Assembly: GCA_016125275.1 (NCBI GenBank)
Contig: WGMB01000005.1
Location: forward strand, 253,001-317,000
DNA length: 64,000 nt
Source of the DNA: Acidobacteriota bacterium
GTDB lineage: Bacteria; Acidobacteriota; Terriglobia; Bryobacterales; UBA6623
Direction of reading: 5' to 3'
Shown here: in pieces, positions 26,285 through 35,637 of the stretch
How the letters are laid out: each line of letters opens with the position of its first letter
Position numbering within the stretch: the first letter of the stretch is position 1
Notes under the pieces: model-generated
What the model was told of the DNA's origin: nothing
Databases searched by the model: none
Seen by the model: the letters and a program-made list of their open reading frames with translations, nothing else
Position numbers and translations under genes: made by a program

Positions 26285-27850
26285 TCACTCCACCGTCGGG
26301 TACTCGATGCCGAGCTGCTCCATGTACGACGAGTACTTGGATGGGTCGTAGCGCAGCTTCTCGAGCGCGGGCCGGAACTTCTCCATCTTTTCCGCGTTGG
26401 TGTCCGCCGGCGGGCTCACGTCGTCGGGAATCAGCGATTGCCACTTCACGTCCTTGGTCTGCTCGGCGAAGTAGGCCTTGGCGCGCTCCAGGTGGCTCGG
26501 GTCGGCGAACAGCTCGATCATCGTCATCGCCTGCGCCTGCGCGCCGGCCAGGGCGCCCTTGTGCGCGATCGGTGTGGCCATGGCGATGCCCGAAGACCAA
26601 TGGTGGCCGACCGTTCCCGGGATGTTTGCCGGGTAGCGCAGGTTGATCGTCGGGACCTTCCAGCTCACCTCGGCGATGTCGTCCGAGCCGGAGGACGTCT
26701 CGGCCGGACCGTCGAGCGGACTCGGCTTGGCGCGCAGGCCGCTCTGCTCGGCGTCCATGAGCTTCTGCACGGCGCGGGCCAGGCGCTGGTCCTCGTCGCT
26801 CCAGGCCGGCATGCCTACGCGCTGGATGTTGGCGTCGAGCAGCTCGGCCAAGGGCTTGTTGAAGTGGCCTTCCCAGGCCGCCCCGATGATGCGCTCGGTC
26901 ATCGTCGTGTCGGTCATCATGGCGGCGGCGCGCGCCATCTGCTGGCCCAGGGCGTGCAGCTCCTTCACGTGGGCGTAGTCGAGCTCGCGGAAGAAGTACC
27001 AGACCGTGGCCTCGGACGGCACCACGTTCGGCTGATTGCCGCCGTGCGGAATCGAGTAGTGCGAGCGCTGCTGCAGCCGCAGGTGCTCGCGGCGGAAGTT
27101 CCAGCCGATGTTCATCAGCTCGACGGCGTCCAGCGCCGAGCGGCCCTTCCAGGGAGAGCCGGCGCCGTGCGCGCTGACGCCGTGGAAGGAGAATTGTGTG
27201 GAGACCAGCGCCAGCCCGCGCACGCCCCACTGGGTGTCGAACGAGCTCGACACGTGGCAGCTCAGCATCGCGTCGAGGTCGTCGAACAGCCCCTCGCGCG
27301 CCATGTAGGTGCGGCTGCCCAGCAGCTCCTCGGCGACGCCGGGGTAGACCCGGATCGTCCCCGGCATGTTGTGCTTCTGCAGGATCTCCTGGACGGCGAG
27401 CGCCGTGGCGACCTGCACCGCCTGGCCGGCGTTGTGGCCTTCGCCGTGTCCCGGACCGCCGGGGATGAGCTCGTCGTGGCGGGCGACGCCGGGCTTCTGC
27501 GAGGTCTCGGGCAACCCGTCGATGTCGGCCATCAGGCCGAGAATGGGCTTGCCGGAACCCCACTCGGCCACGTAGGCGGTGGGCATGCCGGCCACGCCGG
27601 TCCGGATCTTGAAGCCTTTCTCGGCGAGCAAACCCGTCAGGTACTCGACCGTCTCATGCTCTTGGTAGCCCAACTCGGCGAAGCTGAACAGGGAGTCGGT
27701 GATCACCTGCACCAGCTTGGCCCGGCCCTGCACGCGCTCCTGCGCCTCCTGCCGCAGTTGATCCGTGGGAGGGGCCTGCGCCGTGGCCAGGGAACAGGCC
27801 AGGAGCAGGAGCGGCAAAGCGCGGGCTGAGGGCAGAGGGCGGGCCGGCAT
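26285..27850 (-). CDS. secreted M20-family amidohydrolase
   Basis: A 521-residue M20 metallopeptidase/amidohydrolase of the AbgB-like branch, with a signal peptide (residues 1-24, ending ATAQA). Metal-site motifs are visible: GPGHGEGHNAGQAV (His ligand region), GVAEELLGSR (Glu-Glu), HGVSAHGAGSPWKGRSALDA in the dimerisation lid, and a C-terminal GHHWSSGIAMATPIAHKG. Relatives hydrolyse N-acyl or aminobenzoyl amino acids; substrate is unknown here. It lies upstream of the propeller gene on the same strand with a 143-bp gap, and diverges from the SpoIIE-type gene. Confidence 0.88.
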   Translation of the reverse strand: MPARPLPSARALPLLLLACSLATAQAPPTDQLRQEAQERVQGRAKLVQVITDSLFSFAELGYQEHETVEYLTGLLAEKGFKIRTGVAGMPTAYVAEWGSGKPILGLMADIDGLPETSQKPGVARHDELIPGGPGHGEGHNAGQAVQVATALAVQEILQKHNMPGTIRVYPGVAEELLGSRTYMAREGLFDDLDAMLSCHVSSSFDTQWGVRGLALVSTQFSFHGVSAHGAGSPWKGRSALDAVELMNIGWNFRREHLRLQQRSHYSIPHGGNQPNVVPSEATVWYFFRELDYAHVKELHALGQQMARAAAMMTDTTMTERIIGAAWEGHFNKPLAELLDANIQRVGMPAWSDEDQRLARAVQKLMDAEQSGLRAKPSPLDGPAETSSGSDDIAEVSWKVPTINLRYPANIPGTVGHHWSSGIAMATPIAHKGALAGAQAQAMTMIELFADPSHLERAKAYFAEQTKDVKWQSLIPDDVSPPADTNAEKMEKFRPALEKLRYDPSKYSSYMEQLGIEYPTVE

Positions 27851-27926
27851 GGAGTCAAGGTATCACGCCGGTCCAAGCCCGACGCGCACCGGGCGCTTTC
27901 CCTGCTACCCTCGTCGGAAACCGGTC

Positions 27927-29924
27927 GTGCTGGCATCGATCTCCAAGCTGGACCGTTGGAATCGCGTGTTGTTGGCGATTCTGGCCGCCTACCTGGCGCT
28001 GTGGCCGCTCGAGCCGCTGTCGAGGGCGGTCTACGGGCTGCGCGTGGCGCTGCAGACGCTGCTCTATGTGTTGGCGGCGGCGCTGTTGGCACGGCTGGCG
28101 TTTCGGGGCCTGCGGGCGCTCACCCGGCGCTTTCTGTGGCGCGTGCGGCATCGCATGGCGGTGGCCTACTTCTTCGTGGGCGTGGCGCCGCTGAGCCTCG
28201 CGCTGATTCTGGGCGGCTTTGCGGTGGCTCTATCGGTGGGTCCGTTGGCGGCCTACCTGGTGACGGCGCAACTCGAGAAGCGCTCGGCGGAGCTCTACGC
28301 CACGGTCGATTCACTCTCCTGGGAGCTCCGGGCGGCCCCCGCGGCGGACCGGCCGGCGATCGGACGGCGATTTCTCACCGACGCCCGCGCGCGCTATTCC
28401 GGCATTCTGGCGCGGATGCGGACGCCGGAAGGCGTGCTGGCCGTCCCGGCCTCGTTCGCCGAGGAGCCTCTGCCGGAGTCTCTGCCCAGCTATCGCGGCT
28501 TGGTGCTGTGGGACGGCCGTCTGTATCTGACGGCCTACGCCCGGGACAGCGACGGCTCGCCCTCGCTGCTCGCCCTGGCGCCGATGACCGACGACTATCT
28601 GGCCGGCCTGCTGCCGGACCTGGGTGTGGTGGAGTTTCGCGACGCCCGCTCGAACTCGCCCGCCGCCGGCTCGCGCGTGATCGAGATGGCGCGCGCCGCG
28701 GCCCCGGCCAACGCTCCGCCGCCGCCGGCCATGGCCCGGCTGCCGCCGCCCGCGCATCCGTTTGACTGGACGATTCGCTGGCCGGCCCAGACCCAGGTGC
28801 TCGATTGGCAAACCGGCGCCATCGAACCGCGCAACGTGCTGGCTCTGCGGACCCGCCCGTCGGCCGTCTTTCGCCACGTGATGAGCAAGCAGTCGCCGGA
28901 GGTCAACGCGATCGCCGTCAACCTGGGGCGGGCGCTGGCGATCCTGTTCGGAATCGCTCTGTTGATCTCGACCGTGGTGGCGGTGTCGCTAACCCGTACG
29001 GTCACCGGCGCCATCCACGACCTCTACGTCGGCACGCGCCACGTGGACCGCGGCGACTTCAGCTACCGCGCGCCGGTCCACGGCTACACGCAGCTCACTG
29101 AGCTGGCGCGGTCGTTCAACACGATGACGGCCTCGATCCAGCGCCTGGTCGAAGACTCCAAGGAGCGCGAGCGCCTGGAAGCCGAGCTGCAGATCGCGCA
29201 TGAGGTGCAGGCGCAACTGTTCCCGCGCTCGACGCCGCGGCTCGACACGCTCGAAGCGCTGGGCGTCTGCAAGCCGGCGCAGTCGGTCTCCGGGGATTTC
29301 TACGACTACGTGCGGCTGGGCGACCATCGCCTGGCGTTGTCGTTCGGCGACGTCTCGGGCAAAGGGATCTCGGCGGCGCTGGTGATGGCGGCGGTGCACT
29401 CGACGGTGCGCACCCAACTGGCGCTGCTGGGTTCCGGCGGAGAGGATCTGCGGGAGGCCGTGGCGCGGGTGGTGGCCGAGGCCAACCGCCAGCTCTGCGC
29501 CGGCACGGCCCCGGAGAAGTTCGCCACTCTGTTCTTCGGCATCTACGACGAGCCCACCCGCGCGCTGCACTACTGCAACGCCGGCCATCTGCCCCCGATG
29601 CTGGCGCGTTCGGGCGGCGTGGAGCGGCTCGACGTCAACGGCATGGTCGTCGGCGCCTTTCCCAACGCCTGCTACGAAGGCTCGTCGGTCGAGATCCGGT
29701 CCGGCGACCTATTGTGCGCCTTCACCGATGGCATCACCGAGCCGGAGAACGCCTACGGTGAGGAGTTCGGCGAAGATCAGCTCGGCCGGCTGATCCTGCG
29801 CGAAGCTGATCGGCCGATTCAAGAGATCATGCGCCTCGTGCTCGAAGAGGTCGACGCATGGACCAGCCACGGCTCGAGCTCCCTGCAGGACGACCGTACG
29901 CTGTTGCTGGCGCGAGGTCTGTAG
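27927..29924 (+). CDS. membrane SpoIIE-type PP2C phosphatase with HAMP domain
   Basis: About 665 residues. Several N-terminal hydrophobic helices (LLAILAAYLALWPL, LLYVLAAALLARLAF, VAYFFVGVAPLSLALILGGF) are followed by an extracytoplasmic sensor region with a Pro-rich stretch. Then come another membrane helix (LAILFGIALLISTVVAVSL), a HAMP domain and a linker coiled coil. The PP2C-type RsbU/SpoIIE phosphatase domain has GDFYDYVRLGDHRLALSFGD, GKGISAALVMA and the terminal DDRTLLLARG. Such proteins dephosphorylate anti-sigma antagonist proteins. GTG 27927 is the best start; further upstream the frame has no membrane or domain features. Confidence 0.88.
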   Translation: MLASISKLDRWNRVLLAILAAYLALWPLEPLSRAVYGLRVALQTLLYVLAAALLARLAFRGLRALTRRFLWRVRHRMAVAYFFVGVAPLSLALILGGFAVALSVGPLAAYLVTAQLEKRSAELYATVDSLSWELRAAPAADRPAIGRRFLTDARARYSGILARMRTPEGVLAVPASFAEEPLPESLPSYRGLVLWDGRLYLTAYARDSDGSPSLLALAPMTDDYLAGLLPDLGVVEFRDARSNSPAAGSRVIEMARAAAPANAPPPPAMARLPPPAHPFDWTIRWPAQTQVLDWQTGAIEPRNVLALRTRPSAVFRHVMSKQSPEVNAIAVNLGRALAILFGIALLISTVVAVSLTRTVTGAIHDLYVGTRHVDRGDFSYRAPVHGYTQLTELARSFNTMTASIQRLVEDSKERERLEAELQIAHEVQAQLFPRSTPRLDTLEALGVCKPAQSVSGDFYDYVRLGDHRLALSFGDVSGKGISAALVMAAVHSTVRTQLALLGSGGEDLREAVARVVAEANRQLCAGTAPEKFATLFFGIYDEPTRALHYCNAGHLPPMLARSGGVERLDVNGMVVGAFPNACYEGSSVEIRSGDLLCAFTDGITEPENAYGEEFGEDQLGRLILREADRPIQEIMRLVLEEVDAWTSHGSSSLQDDRTLLLARGL

Positions 29925-29928
29925 AGCC

Positions 29929-30936
29929 ATGCGCGGACCCTTTCTGCGGCTGTTCTGGATCGCGATCCTGCTCAACGGCGTGCTCGGCGTCGGAGCGGTC
30001 GGCTACCGCTTCATCGAGCAGCGTTCCTGGTTCGAGAGCTTCTTCATGGCCTTGATCACGCTCACCACGGTGGGCTACGGCGAGGTCTGGCCGCTGAGCG
30101 ACGAGGGCCGGCTGTTCACCTCCGGCCTGATCATCGTCGGCGTGACGGTGGTGTTCGCCGCCATCGGCATCATGAGCGACCTCGTGCTGCAACTCGAGCT
30201 CGAGAATTTCTTCGGGCGCAAGCGCACGGCGCGTATGCTGAAGAAGTTGCGGGACCACTACATCGTGTGCGGAGCCGGCCGCGTGGGGCGCGGAGTGATC
30301 GACGAGCTGCAGCGCAGCGGCTCCAAGCTGTTGCTCATCGACAGCTCGGGAGAGCGTGCCAAATGGGCCGAGGAGCAGGGCGTGCCGGTGCTGATCGCCG
30401 ACGCCACGCTCGACCGCACGCTGCTCGACGCCGGCGTGGAGCGGGCCAAGGGTTTGGTGGCGGCGATCGGCTCAGACGCGGAAAACGTCTACGTCACGCT
30501 CTCGGCCCGAGGCCTCAATCCCGCCCTGCGCATCGCCGCCCGCGCCACCGACGAGCAGGCGGAGGCAAAGCTCAAGCGCGCCGGCGCCTCGACCGTCTTC
30601 ACGCCGTATACCTTCATCGGGCATCGGCTGGCGCAGTCTCTGCTACGGCCGCACGTGGTGAGCTTTCTCGACGTGGCTTCGGCGTTCAAGGATACCGACC
30701 TCGACTTGGACGTGGAGCAGGTGCGGGTGGCCGAGAAGAGCCCTGTGGCCGAGCGCACGCTCGAGGAATCGAAGCTGCGCCAGCGCTACGGCATCATCGT
30801 GCTGGCGGTGATGCGCCCCGATGGGTCGATGCAGTTCAACCCGGCCGGGCAGACCCGCATCCACGCCGGCGACGTGCTGATCGCCATGGGTGAGCGCTCG
30901 GCGCTGACCCGTATGGAAGTCGAGGTCGAGGAGTAG
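29929..30936 (+). CDS. potassium channel with RCK/TrkA domains
   Basis: A 335-residue two-helix K+ channel. TM1 is at about 6-24, the pore loop has the selectivity filter TLTTVGYGE (about 43-51), and TM2 is at about 63-83. A TrkA-N/RCK Rossmann domain follows (YIVCGAGRVGRGVIDEL) and a TrkA-C domain (SKLRQRYGIIVLAVMRPDGS). It forms ligand-gated channels that respond to nucleotides or Ca2+. The start is 4 bp after the phosphatase stop, so the two are one transcription unit; nnr follows after 4 bp. Confidence 0.93.
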   Translation: MRGPFLRLFWIAILLNGVLGVGAVGYRFIEQRSWFESFFMALITLTTVGYGEVWPLSDEGRLFTSGLIIVGVTVVFAAIGIMSDLVLQLELENFFGRKRTARMLKKLRDHYIVCGAGRVGRGVIDELQRSGSKLLLIDSSGERAKWAEEQGVPVLIADATLDRTLLDAGVERAKGLVAAIGSDAENVYVTLSARGLNPALRIAARATDEQAEAKLKRAGASTVFTPYTFIGHRLAQSLLRPHVVSFLDVASAFKDTDLDLDVEQVRVAEKSPVAERTLEESKLRQRYGIIVLAVMRPDGSMQFNPAGQTRIHAGDVLIAMGERSALTRMEVEVEE

Positions 30937-30940
30937 AGCC

Positions 30941-32500
30941 GTGTTGCGCGTCTTGACGGCCTCCCAGATGCGGGAGGCCGACAGCCGAACCATTGAAGCC
31001 GGGATTCCGGGACTGATCTTGATGGAGAACGCCGCCTCCCGCGTGGTGGAGGCCTTGGTCGAGGAGTTTCCGAACCTCTCGGCCGAACGGATCGTGATTC
31101 TGGCCGGCAAGGGCAACAACGGCGGGGACGGCCTGGCCGTCGCGCGGCAGTTGCTCGTCCGCGGGCTGGCCGGCGACCTCGAGGTCATCCTCACGGCGGA
31201 CCCCGACGCGCTGCAAGGCGACGCCGCCGCCAACTGGCGAATGCTGCAAGCGGTCGGCGGCCGGGTGCGGGTGGCCCCGGACGAGGCCGCGTGGCGCGTG
31301 GCCCGCGGGGCGGCCGTGCGCGCGACCGTGATCGTGGACGCCCTGCTCGGCACCGGCTTGAGCGGCCCGGCCCGGCAGCCGGCGGCCGAGATCCTTCGCG
31401 ACGTGCGCCTGCACTGCGCCGACGCCCGCATCGTGGCCGTCGATCTGCCTTCGGGGTTGCCCTCCGACGCGGCCGACGCCGAGGGCGAGGTCCTCGATGC
31501 CGATCTCACCGTCACCTTCACGGCCCCCAAGCCTTGCCAGGTCCTGCTGCCCAACGCGGCCCGTTGCGGACGCCTGCGGGTGGCGTCGATCGGCACGACG
31601 GCGGAGCTGCTCGAAAGCCTCGACGGCGACCGCCTCTACGTCAGCGAGCCGGGCGACTTGGCGGAGCTCGTCGCGCCGCGGCCGACCGATTCCCACAAGG
31701 GCTCGTTCGGGCACGTGGCCGTCATCGCCGGCTCCCGCTCCAAGCCCGGCGCGGCCATCCTGGCGGGCACGGCGGCGCTGCGCTCCGGCGCGGGGCTGGC
31801 GACGGTCATCACGGCGCAAGGGGCCGCGCCGGCCATTGTCGGCAAGACGCCCGAGCTGATGACCCTGCCCGCCGCCGAGCTCGACGACGGCTCGCTGGGG
31901 CCGGACTCGATCGAGGCCGGCTGGCTGGAGCGCGCCGATGTGGTCGCCGTGGGTCCGGGCCTGGGGACCCTGCCGGAGAACCGTCGGCTCGTGGAGCGGC
32001 TGGTGGCGGAGGTCTCCCAGCCGCTGGTGGTCGACGCCGACGGGCTGACGGCGCTCGCGGGCCTCGACGCGTGGCCCCGCCGGACGCCGACGCTGATCCT
32101 GACGCCGCATCCGGGCGAGATGGCCCGCCTCACCGGTCTTTCGACCGCCGCCGTGCAGGCGGACCGCCTCGCCGTCGCCCGCAAGCTGGCCGTCGAGAAG
32201 CACGCTTTGGTCGTCCTCAAGGGCGCCCGCACGCTGATCGCCGCGCCGGACGGCTCGGTCGTCGTCAACCCGACCGGCTCGCCCGCCATGGCCACGGCCG
32301 GCTCCGGCGACGTGCTGACCGGGCTCATCGCGGGCCTGCTGGCGCAGTTTCCGGCCGCCGAGCCGCGGCGCGTGGTCGCCGCCGCCGTCTGGCTGCACGG
32401 CAAGGCCGGCGAGATCGCCTCCGAGCGCTGGGGCGAGCGTTCGATGCTGGCGGGGGATATGCTCTCCACCCTGCCGGACGTGTTTCGAGCGGCGCGATGA
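30941..32500 (+). CDS. nnr: bifunctional NAD(P)H-hydrate epimerase / dehydratase
   Basis: A 519-residue fusion that repairs damaged NAD(P)H hydrates. The N-terminal YjeF/NnrE epimerase has GKGNNGGDGLAVARQLLVRG. The C-terminal ribokinase-like NnrD dehydratase has HKGSFGHVAVIAGS, ILTPHPGEMARL and the ATP site GSGDVLTGLIAGLL. The start is GTG 30941 close behind the channel gene. The stop overlaps the tsaE start in an ATGA junction. The nnr-tsaE order is common in bacteria and supports both calls. Confidence 0.95.
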   Translation: MLRVLTASQMREADSRTIEAGIPGLILMENAASRVVEALVEEFPNLSAERIVILAGKGNNGGDGLAVARQLLVRGLAGDLEVILTADPDALQGDAAANWRMLQAVGGRVRVAPDEAAWRVARGAAVRATVIVDALLGTGLSGPARQPAAEILRDVRLHCADARIVAVDLPSGLPSDAADAEGEVLDADLTVTFTAPKPCQVLLPNAARCGRLRVASIGTTAELLESLDGDRLYVSEPGDLAELVAPRPTDSHKGSFGHVAVIAGSRSKPGAAILAGTAALRSGAGLATVITAQGAAPAIVGKTPELMTLPAAELDDGSLGPDSIEAGWLERADVVAVGPGLGTLPENRRLVERLVAEVSQPLVVDADGLTALAGLDAWPRRTPTLILTPHPGEMARLTGLSTAAVQADRLAVARKLAVEKHALVVLKGARTLIAAPDGSVVVNPTGSPAMATAGSGDVLTGLIAGLLAQFPAAEPRRVVAAAVWLHGKAGEIASERWGERSMLAGDMLSTLPDVFRAAR

Positions 32501-32934
32501 GCCAGCCGACCGTCTACCGCACGTCTTCCGCCGAGGAGACCATCGCCGCCGGGCGGCGGATCGCGGCCGGCTTGCGCGGCCCGCAACTGGTGTTGCTGAT
32601 CGGCGACCTCGGAGCCGGCAAGACGACCCTGACCAAGGGCATCGTCAGCGGGCTCGGCGCCGCCGCCCCGGAGGACGTGCTGAGCCCCACGTTTGCGCTG
32701 ATGCACGAGCTCGGCGACGACCCCAAGGTCTATCACCTGGACCTTTACCGCCTCGACCGCCTGCCGGAGCTGGAAACCCTGGGCCTGGACGACCTGTGGG
32801 ACGAGGAAGCCATCGTGCTCATCGAGTGGGGCGAAAAGTTCGCTGACCGGCTGCCGACGCCCCGCTTGGAGATTCGCCTGCGGGAATTGGGCGACGAGAG
32901 CCGCGAAATCGAAATCATCGAGGTGAATGCATGA
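32497..32934 (+). CDS. tsaE: tRNA t6A biosynthesis ATPase TsaE
   Basis: A 145-residue P-loop ATPase that resets the TsaB-TsaD complex making N6-threonylcarbamoyladenosine in tRNA. Walker A is GDLGAGKTTLTKG (about 34-46). SPTFALMHEL and YHLDLYRL are family hallmarks, and the C-terminal IEWGEKF motif is present. Length is normal. It overlaps nnr by 4 nt upstream and the cupin gene by 4 nt downstream, so the three are translationally coupled. Confidence 0.95.
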   Translation: MSQPTVYRTSSAEETIAAGRRIAAGLRGPQLVLLIGDLGAGKTTLTKGIVSGLGAAAPEDVLSPTFALMHELGDDPKVYHLDLYRLDRLPELETLGLDDLWDEEAIVLIEWGEKFADRLPTPRLEIRLRELGDESREIEIIEVNA

Positions 32935-33206
32935 GCGATCCGAAGGAAATCGCCGCCGATTGGGCGCGGCGCGGCTTCACCTGCGAGCTGTGGATCGATC
33001 CGCCCGGCCGCCGTTGGGAAGACTTCACGCATCCCGTGGATGAGCTCGTCACGCCGCTCGAAGGCGAAGTTGAGTTCGAAATCGAAGGGCGCGTGGTGCG
33101 GCCCCAGCCGGGGGAAGAGCTGCTGATTCCAGCCGGGGCCCTGCATTCGGCGCGCAATGTCGGTTCAACCACGACCCGTTGGCTCTACGGATACAAGCGT
33201 CAATAG
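32931..33206 (+). CDS. small cupin-domain protein
   Basis: A 91-residue single cupin barrel (EGEVEFEIEGRVVRPQPGEE, then LIPAGALHSARNVG). One His of the second motif is present (ALHSARN); the first motif lacks the usual GxHxH, reading FTHPVDELVTPLEGEVEF, so a metal site of one His from each motif is possible but not certain. Function is unknown. ATG 32931 overlaps the tsaE stop by 4 nt. Confidence 0.8.
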   Translation: MSDPKEIAADWARRGFTCELWIDPPGRRWEDFTHPVDELVTPLEGEVEFEIEGRVVRPQPGEELLIPAGALHSARNVGSTTTRWLYGYKRQ

Positions 33207-33229
33207 GGGCATGCTACACTCCGTCCTCG

Positions 33230-34675
33230 ATGCGCCTGCTGGCACTTTTCGCAGGATTGCTCGCTTATTCGAGCGCGAGCGTCGCGGCCGAGCGCCCCAA
33301 TTTCATCGTTCTGTTCGCCGATGACCAGGGCTGGGGAGACCTCGGCGTCCAGGGCCATCCCGACATTCGCACGCCGAATATCGACGCCTTGGCGCGCGAG
33401 GGGATGCGGCTGACGAGCTTCTACGCCGCGCCTTTTTGCGGACCCTCCCGCGCGGCGCTGATGACCGGAACCTACCCGCCGCGCAACAGCCTGGACTTCA
33501 ACCACGGGCCCAAGTCGACCACCGGCATCCATCCCCACGAGGTCACCGTGGCCGAGCTGCTGCAGCGGCAGGGCTACGCCACGATGATGATCGGCAAGTG
33601 GCACTTGGGCTCCAAGCCCCAGTTCCTGCCGCACCGCAACGGCTTTGACCACTGGTTCGGCCTGCCGTACTCCAACGACATGTGGCCGTATCACCCGCTG
33701 ATGCCGCCGCAGCCGGACGAAGACGAGCGCATGCGGGCGGCCCGCAAACGCGCCGACTACACCGGCTACGCCGGCCAAGGCCGCTACTACGATCTCGCCA
33801 AGGGACAGGGCTTTCCCGAGCCGCTGCCGCTGATGGCGGACGACGAAACGCTGGAGCTGAACCCCGACCTGACGCAGCTCACCAAGCGCTACACCGACCG
33901 CGCCCTGGCCTTCCTCGAAGCCAGCAAGGACCGCAGCTTCTTCCTCTACTTGCCCTACGCCATGCCGCACGTGCCGCTGTTCGTCTCCCAAGAGCGCGCC
34001 GGAAAGTCGATCCGCGGCCTCTACGGCGACGCGGTGGAGGAGGTCGACTGGAGCGTCGGTCGCATTCGCGACAAGCTGATCGAGCTCGGCCTCGATGACG
34101 ACACGCTGATCGTCTACACCTCCGACAACGGACCCTGGCTGCAGTACGGCGTCGACGGCGGCTCCGCCGGACCCTTGCGCGACGGCAAGGGCACGCTCTA
34201 TGAGGGCGGCGTGCGCGTGCCGGGGATCTTCCATTGGCCCGGCCACATCCCCGCCGGCAGGGTGAGCTCGGAGCCGGTCGCGACCATGGACATTCTGCCG
34301 ACCTTCGCGGCCCTGGCCGGCGTCGCCGCGCCTGCCGATCGCACCCTGGACGGCCGCGACCTGTGGCCGCTACTGTCAGGCCGGCCCGGAGCCGCCTCGC
34401 CTCACGAGTACTTCTACTACTTCGGAGGCCGCGGCGCGGACCACGGCACGGCCAACCTGCGCGCCATCCGGCAAGGGCGCTGGAAGCTGCACGTGCGGCG
34501 CGTCGGCGCGGACGGCGGCTTCCAGCCCACCGAGCTCTACGATCTGCACGAGGACGTCAGCGAGAAGTTCAATCGCTTGAAGTTGTTTCCGGAGATCGCC
34601 CGGCGCTTGCTGGAGCAAGGCGAACGCTTCGCCCGCGAGATCGACGCGCATCGCCGTCCGCTGGGGGAATCCTGA
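33230..34675 (+). CDS. secreted type I sulfatase
   Basis: A 481-residue arylsulfatase-family enzyme with a signal peptide (residues 1-19, ending SVAA). It has the metal motif LFADDQGWGDLG, and CGPSRAALMTG with Cys70 as the formylglycine precursor (C-x-P-S-R). Further motifs are GKWHLGSKPQFLP and TSDNGPW. It would desulfate glycans after activation by a formylglycine-generating enzyme, which is not in the window. The start has no clear ribosome site; a TGCTACACT element (33212-33220) ends 9 nt upstream, so the mRNA may have a very short leader. Confidence 0.92.
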   Translation: MRLLALFAGLLAYSSASVAAERPNFIVLFADDQGWGDLGVQGHPDIRTPNIDALAREGMRLTSFYAAPFCGPSRAALMTGTYPPRNSLDFNHGPKSTTGIHPHEVTVAELLQRQGYATMMIGKWHLGSKPQFLPHRNGFDHWFGLPYSNDMWPYHPLMPPQPDEDERMRAARKRADYTGYAGQGRYYDLAKGQGFPEPLPLMADDETLELNPDLTQLTKRYTDRALAFLEASKDRSFFLYLPYAMPHVPLFVSQERAGKSIRGLYGDAVEEVDWSVGRIRDKLIELGLDDDTLIVYTSDNGPWLQYGVDGGSAGPLRDGKGTLYEGGVRVPGIFHWPGHIPAGRVSSEPVATMDILPTFAALAGVAAPADRTLDGRDLWPLLSGRPGAASPHEYFYYFGGRGADHGTANLRAIRQGRWKLHVRRVGADGGFQPTELYDLHEDVSEKFNRLKLFPEIARRLLEQGERFAREIDAHRRPLGES

Positions 34676-35637
34676 GCGTCGTAGGCCCCAAACCCGTCGT
34701 CATCGACACCGATCCGGGCGTCGACGACGCCCTGGCGCTGTTGCTGGCGCTGGCTTCGCCGGAGATCCGCGTGGAGGCGGTGACCGTCGTGGCCGGCAAC
34801 GCCCCGGTGGAGAAGTGCGCCCGCAACGCGCTGCGGACGATCGCCGCTTCGGGCACGCTCGACCCGCCCCCGGTGGCGATGGGCTGCGAGCGTCCGCTCC
34901 GTCGGGACCTCGTGACGGCCCCCCATGTTCACGGCCAGGACGGGCTTGGCGACGTCGCGACTCCATTCGACAAAGGCCTGCGTGATCCGTTGCGGGTGCA
35001 TGCCGTTGACGCCATCCTCGAGACCGTCTCCGCCCGTCCCGGCGAGATCACCATCGTCGCCCTGGGCCCGCTGACGAACTTGGCGACGGCCATCCTGCGC
35101 GATCCGTCGACGATGGCGCTCACCAAGGAGATCGTCGTGATGGGCGGCGCTTTGGCTTGCCCGGGCAACGTCACCGAGGTCGCCGAGTACAACTTCTTCG
35201 CCGACCCGGAAGCGGCGCAGGTCGTGCTGCATTCCGGCGTCGAGGTTTCGCTGTGCCCGCTCGACGCCACGTCTCAAGCCTTGCTGGAGCGCAGCGAGCT
35301 CGAACGGCGGCTCCGTGACTCACGGCGCTTGTCGTGCGGCTTCGTCCGCGCCATCCTGCCGCGCTACTTCGCCTTCGCGGAGACCCGCCGGGGAGACGCC
35401 GTGTGCGCCCTCCACGATCCGCTGGCCGTGGGTCTGGCGATCGACCCGACCCTGGCGCGTTTCGATCGCTTTCGCTGCGACGTGGAGACCGACGGCAAGC
35501 TCACCACCGGGATGCTGGTCGCTGACCGCCGGGAGCGCCCCTCGGGCCAGGAGAACGTCCGCGCCGCGATGGGCCTGGACGTGCGCCGCTTTCTCGACTT
35601 GTTCCTGGACCGCGTCCTAGGCTCGCCCAAGCCCTAG
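34672..35637 (+). CDS. nucleoside hydrolase (IUNH family), probable CTG start
   Basis: About 321 residues. The N-terminus [19 protein letters not shown] is the Ca2+-binding signature of inosine-uridine nucleoside hydrolases. VALGPLTNLATAIL, EYNFFADPEAAQVVL and ALHDPLAVGLAID support it. The enzyme splits ribonucleosides to base and ribose. No ATG, GTG or TTG occurs in frame near the conserved N-terminus. CTG 34672 overlaps the sulfatase stop as CTGA and has GGGGGA just upstream, so it is chosen; initiation further upstream is unlikely because that sequence has no family similarity. Confidence 0.85.
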   Translation: MSVVGPKPVVIDTDPGVDDALALLLALASPEIRVEAVTVVAGNAPVEKCARNALRTIAASGTLDPPPVAMGCERPLRRDLVTAPHVHGQDGLGDVATPFDKGLRDPLRVHAVDAILETVSARPGEITIVALGPLTNLATAILRDPSTMALTKEIVVMGGALACPGNVTEVAEYNFFADPEAAQVVLHSGVEVSLCPLDATSQALLERSELERRLRDSRRLSCGFVRAILPRYFAFAETRRGDAVCALHDPLAVGLAIDPTLARFDRFRCDVETDGKLTTGMLVADRRERPSGQENVRAAMGLDVRRFLDLFLDRVLGSPKP

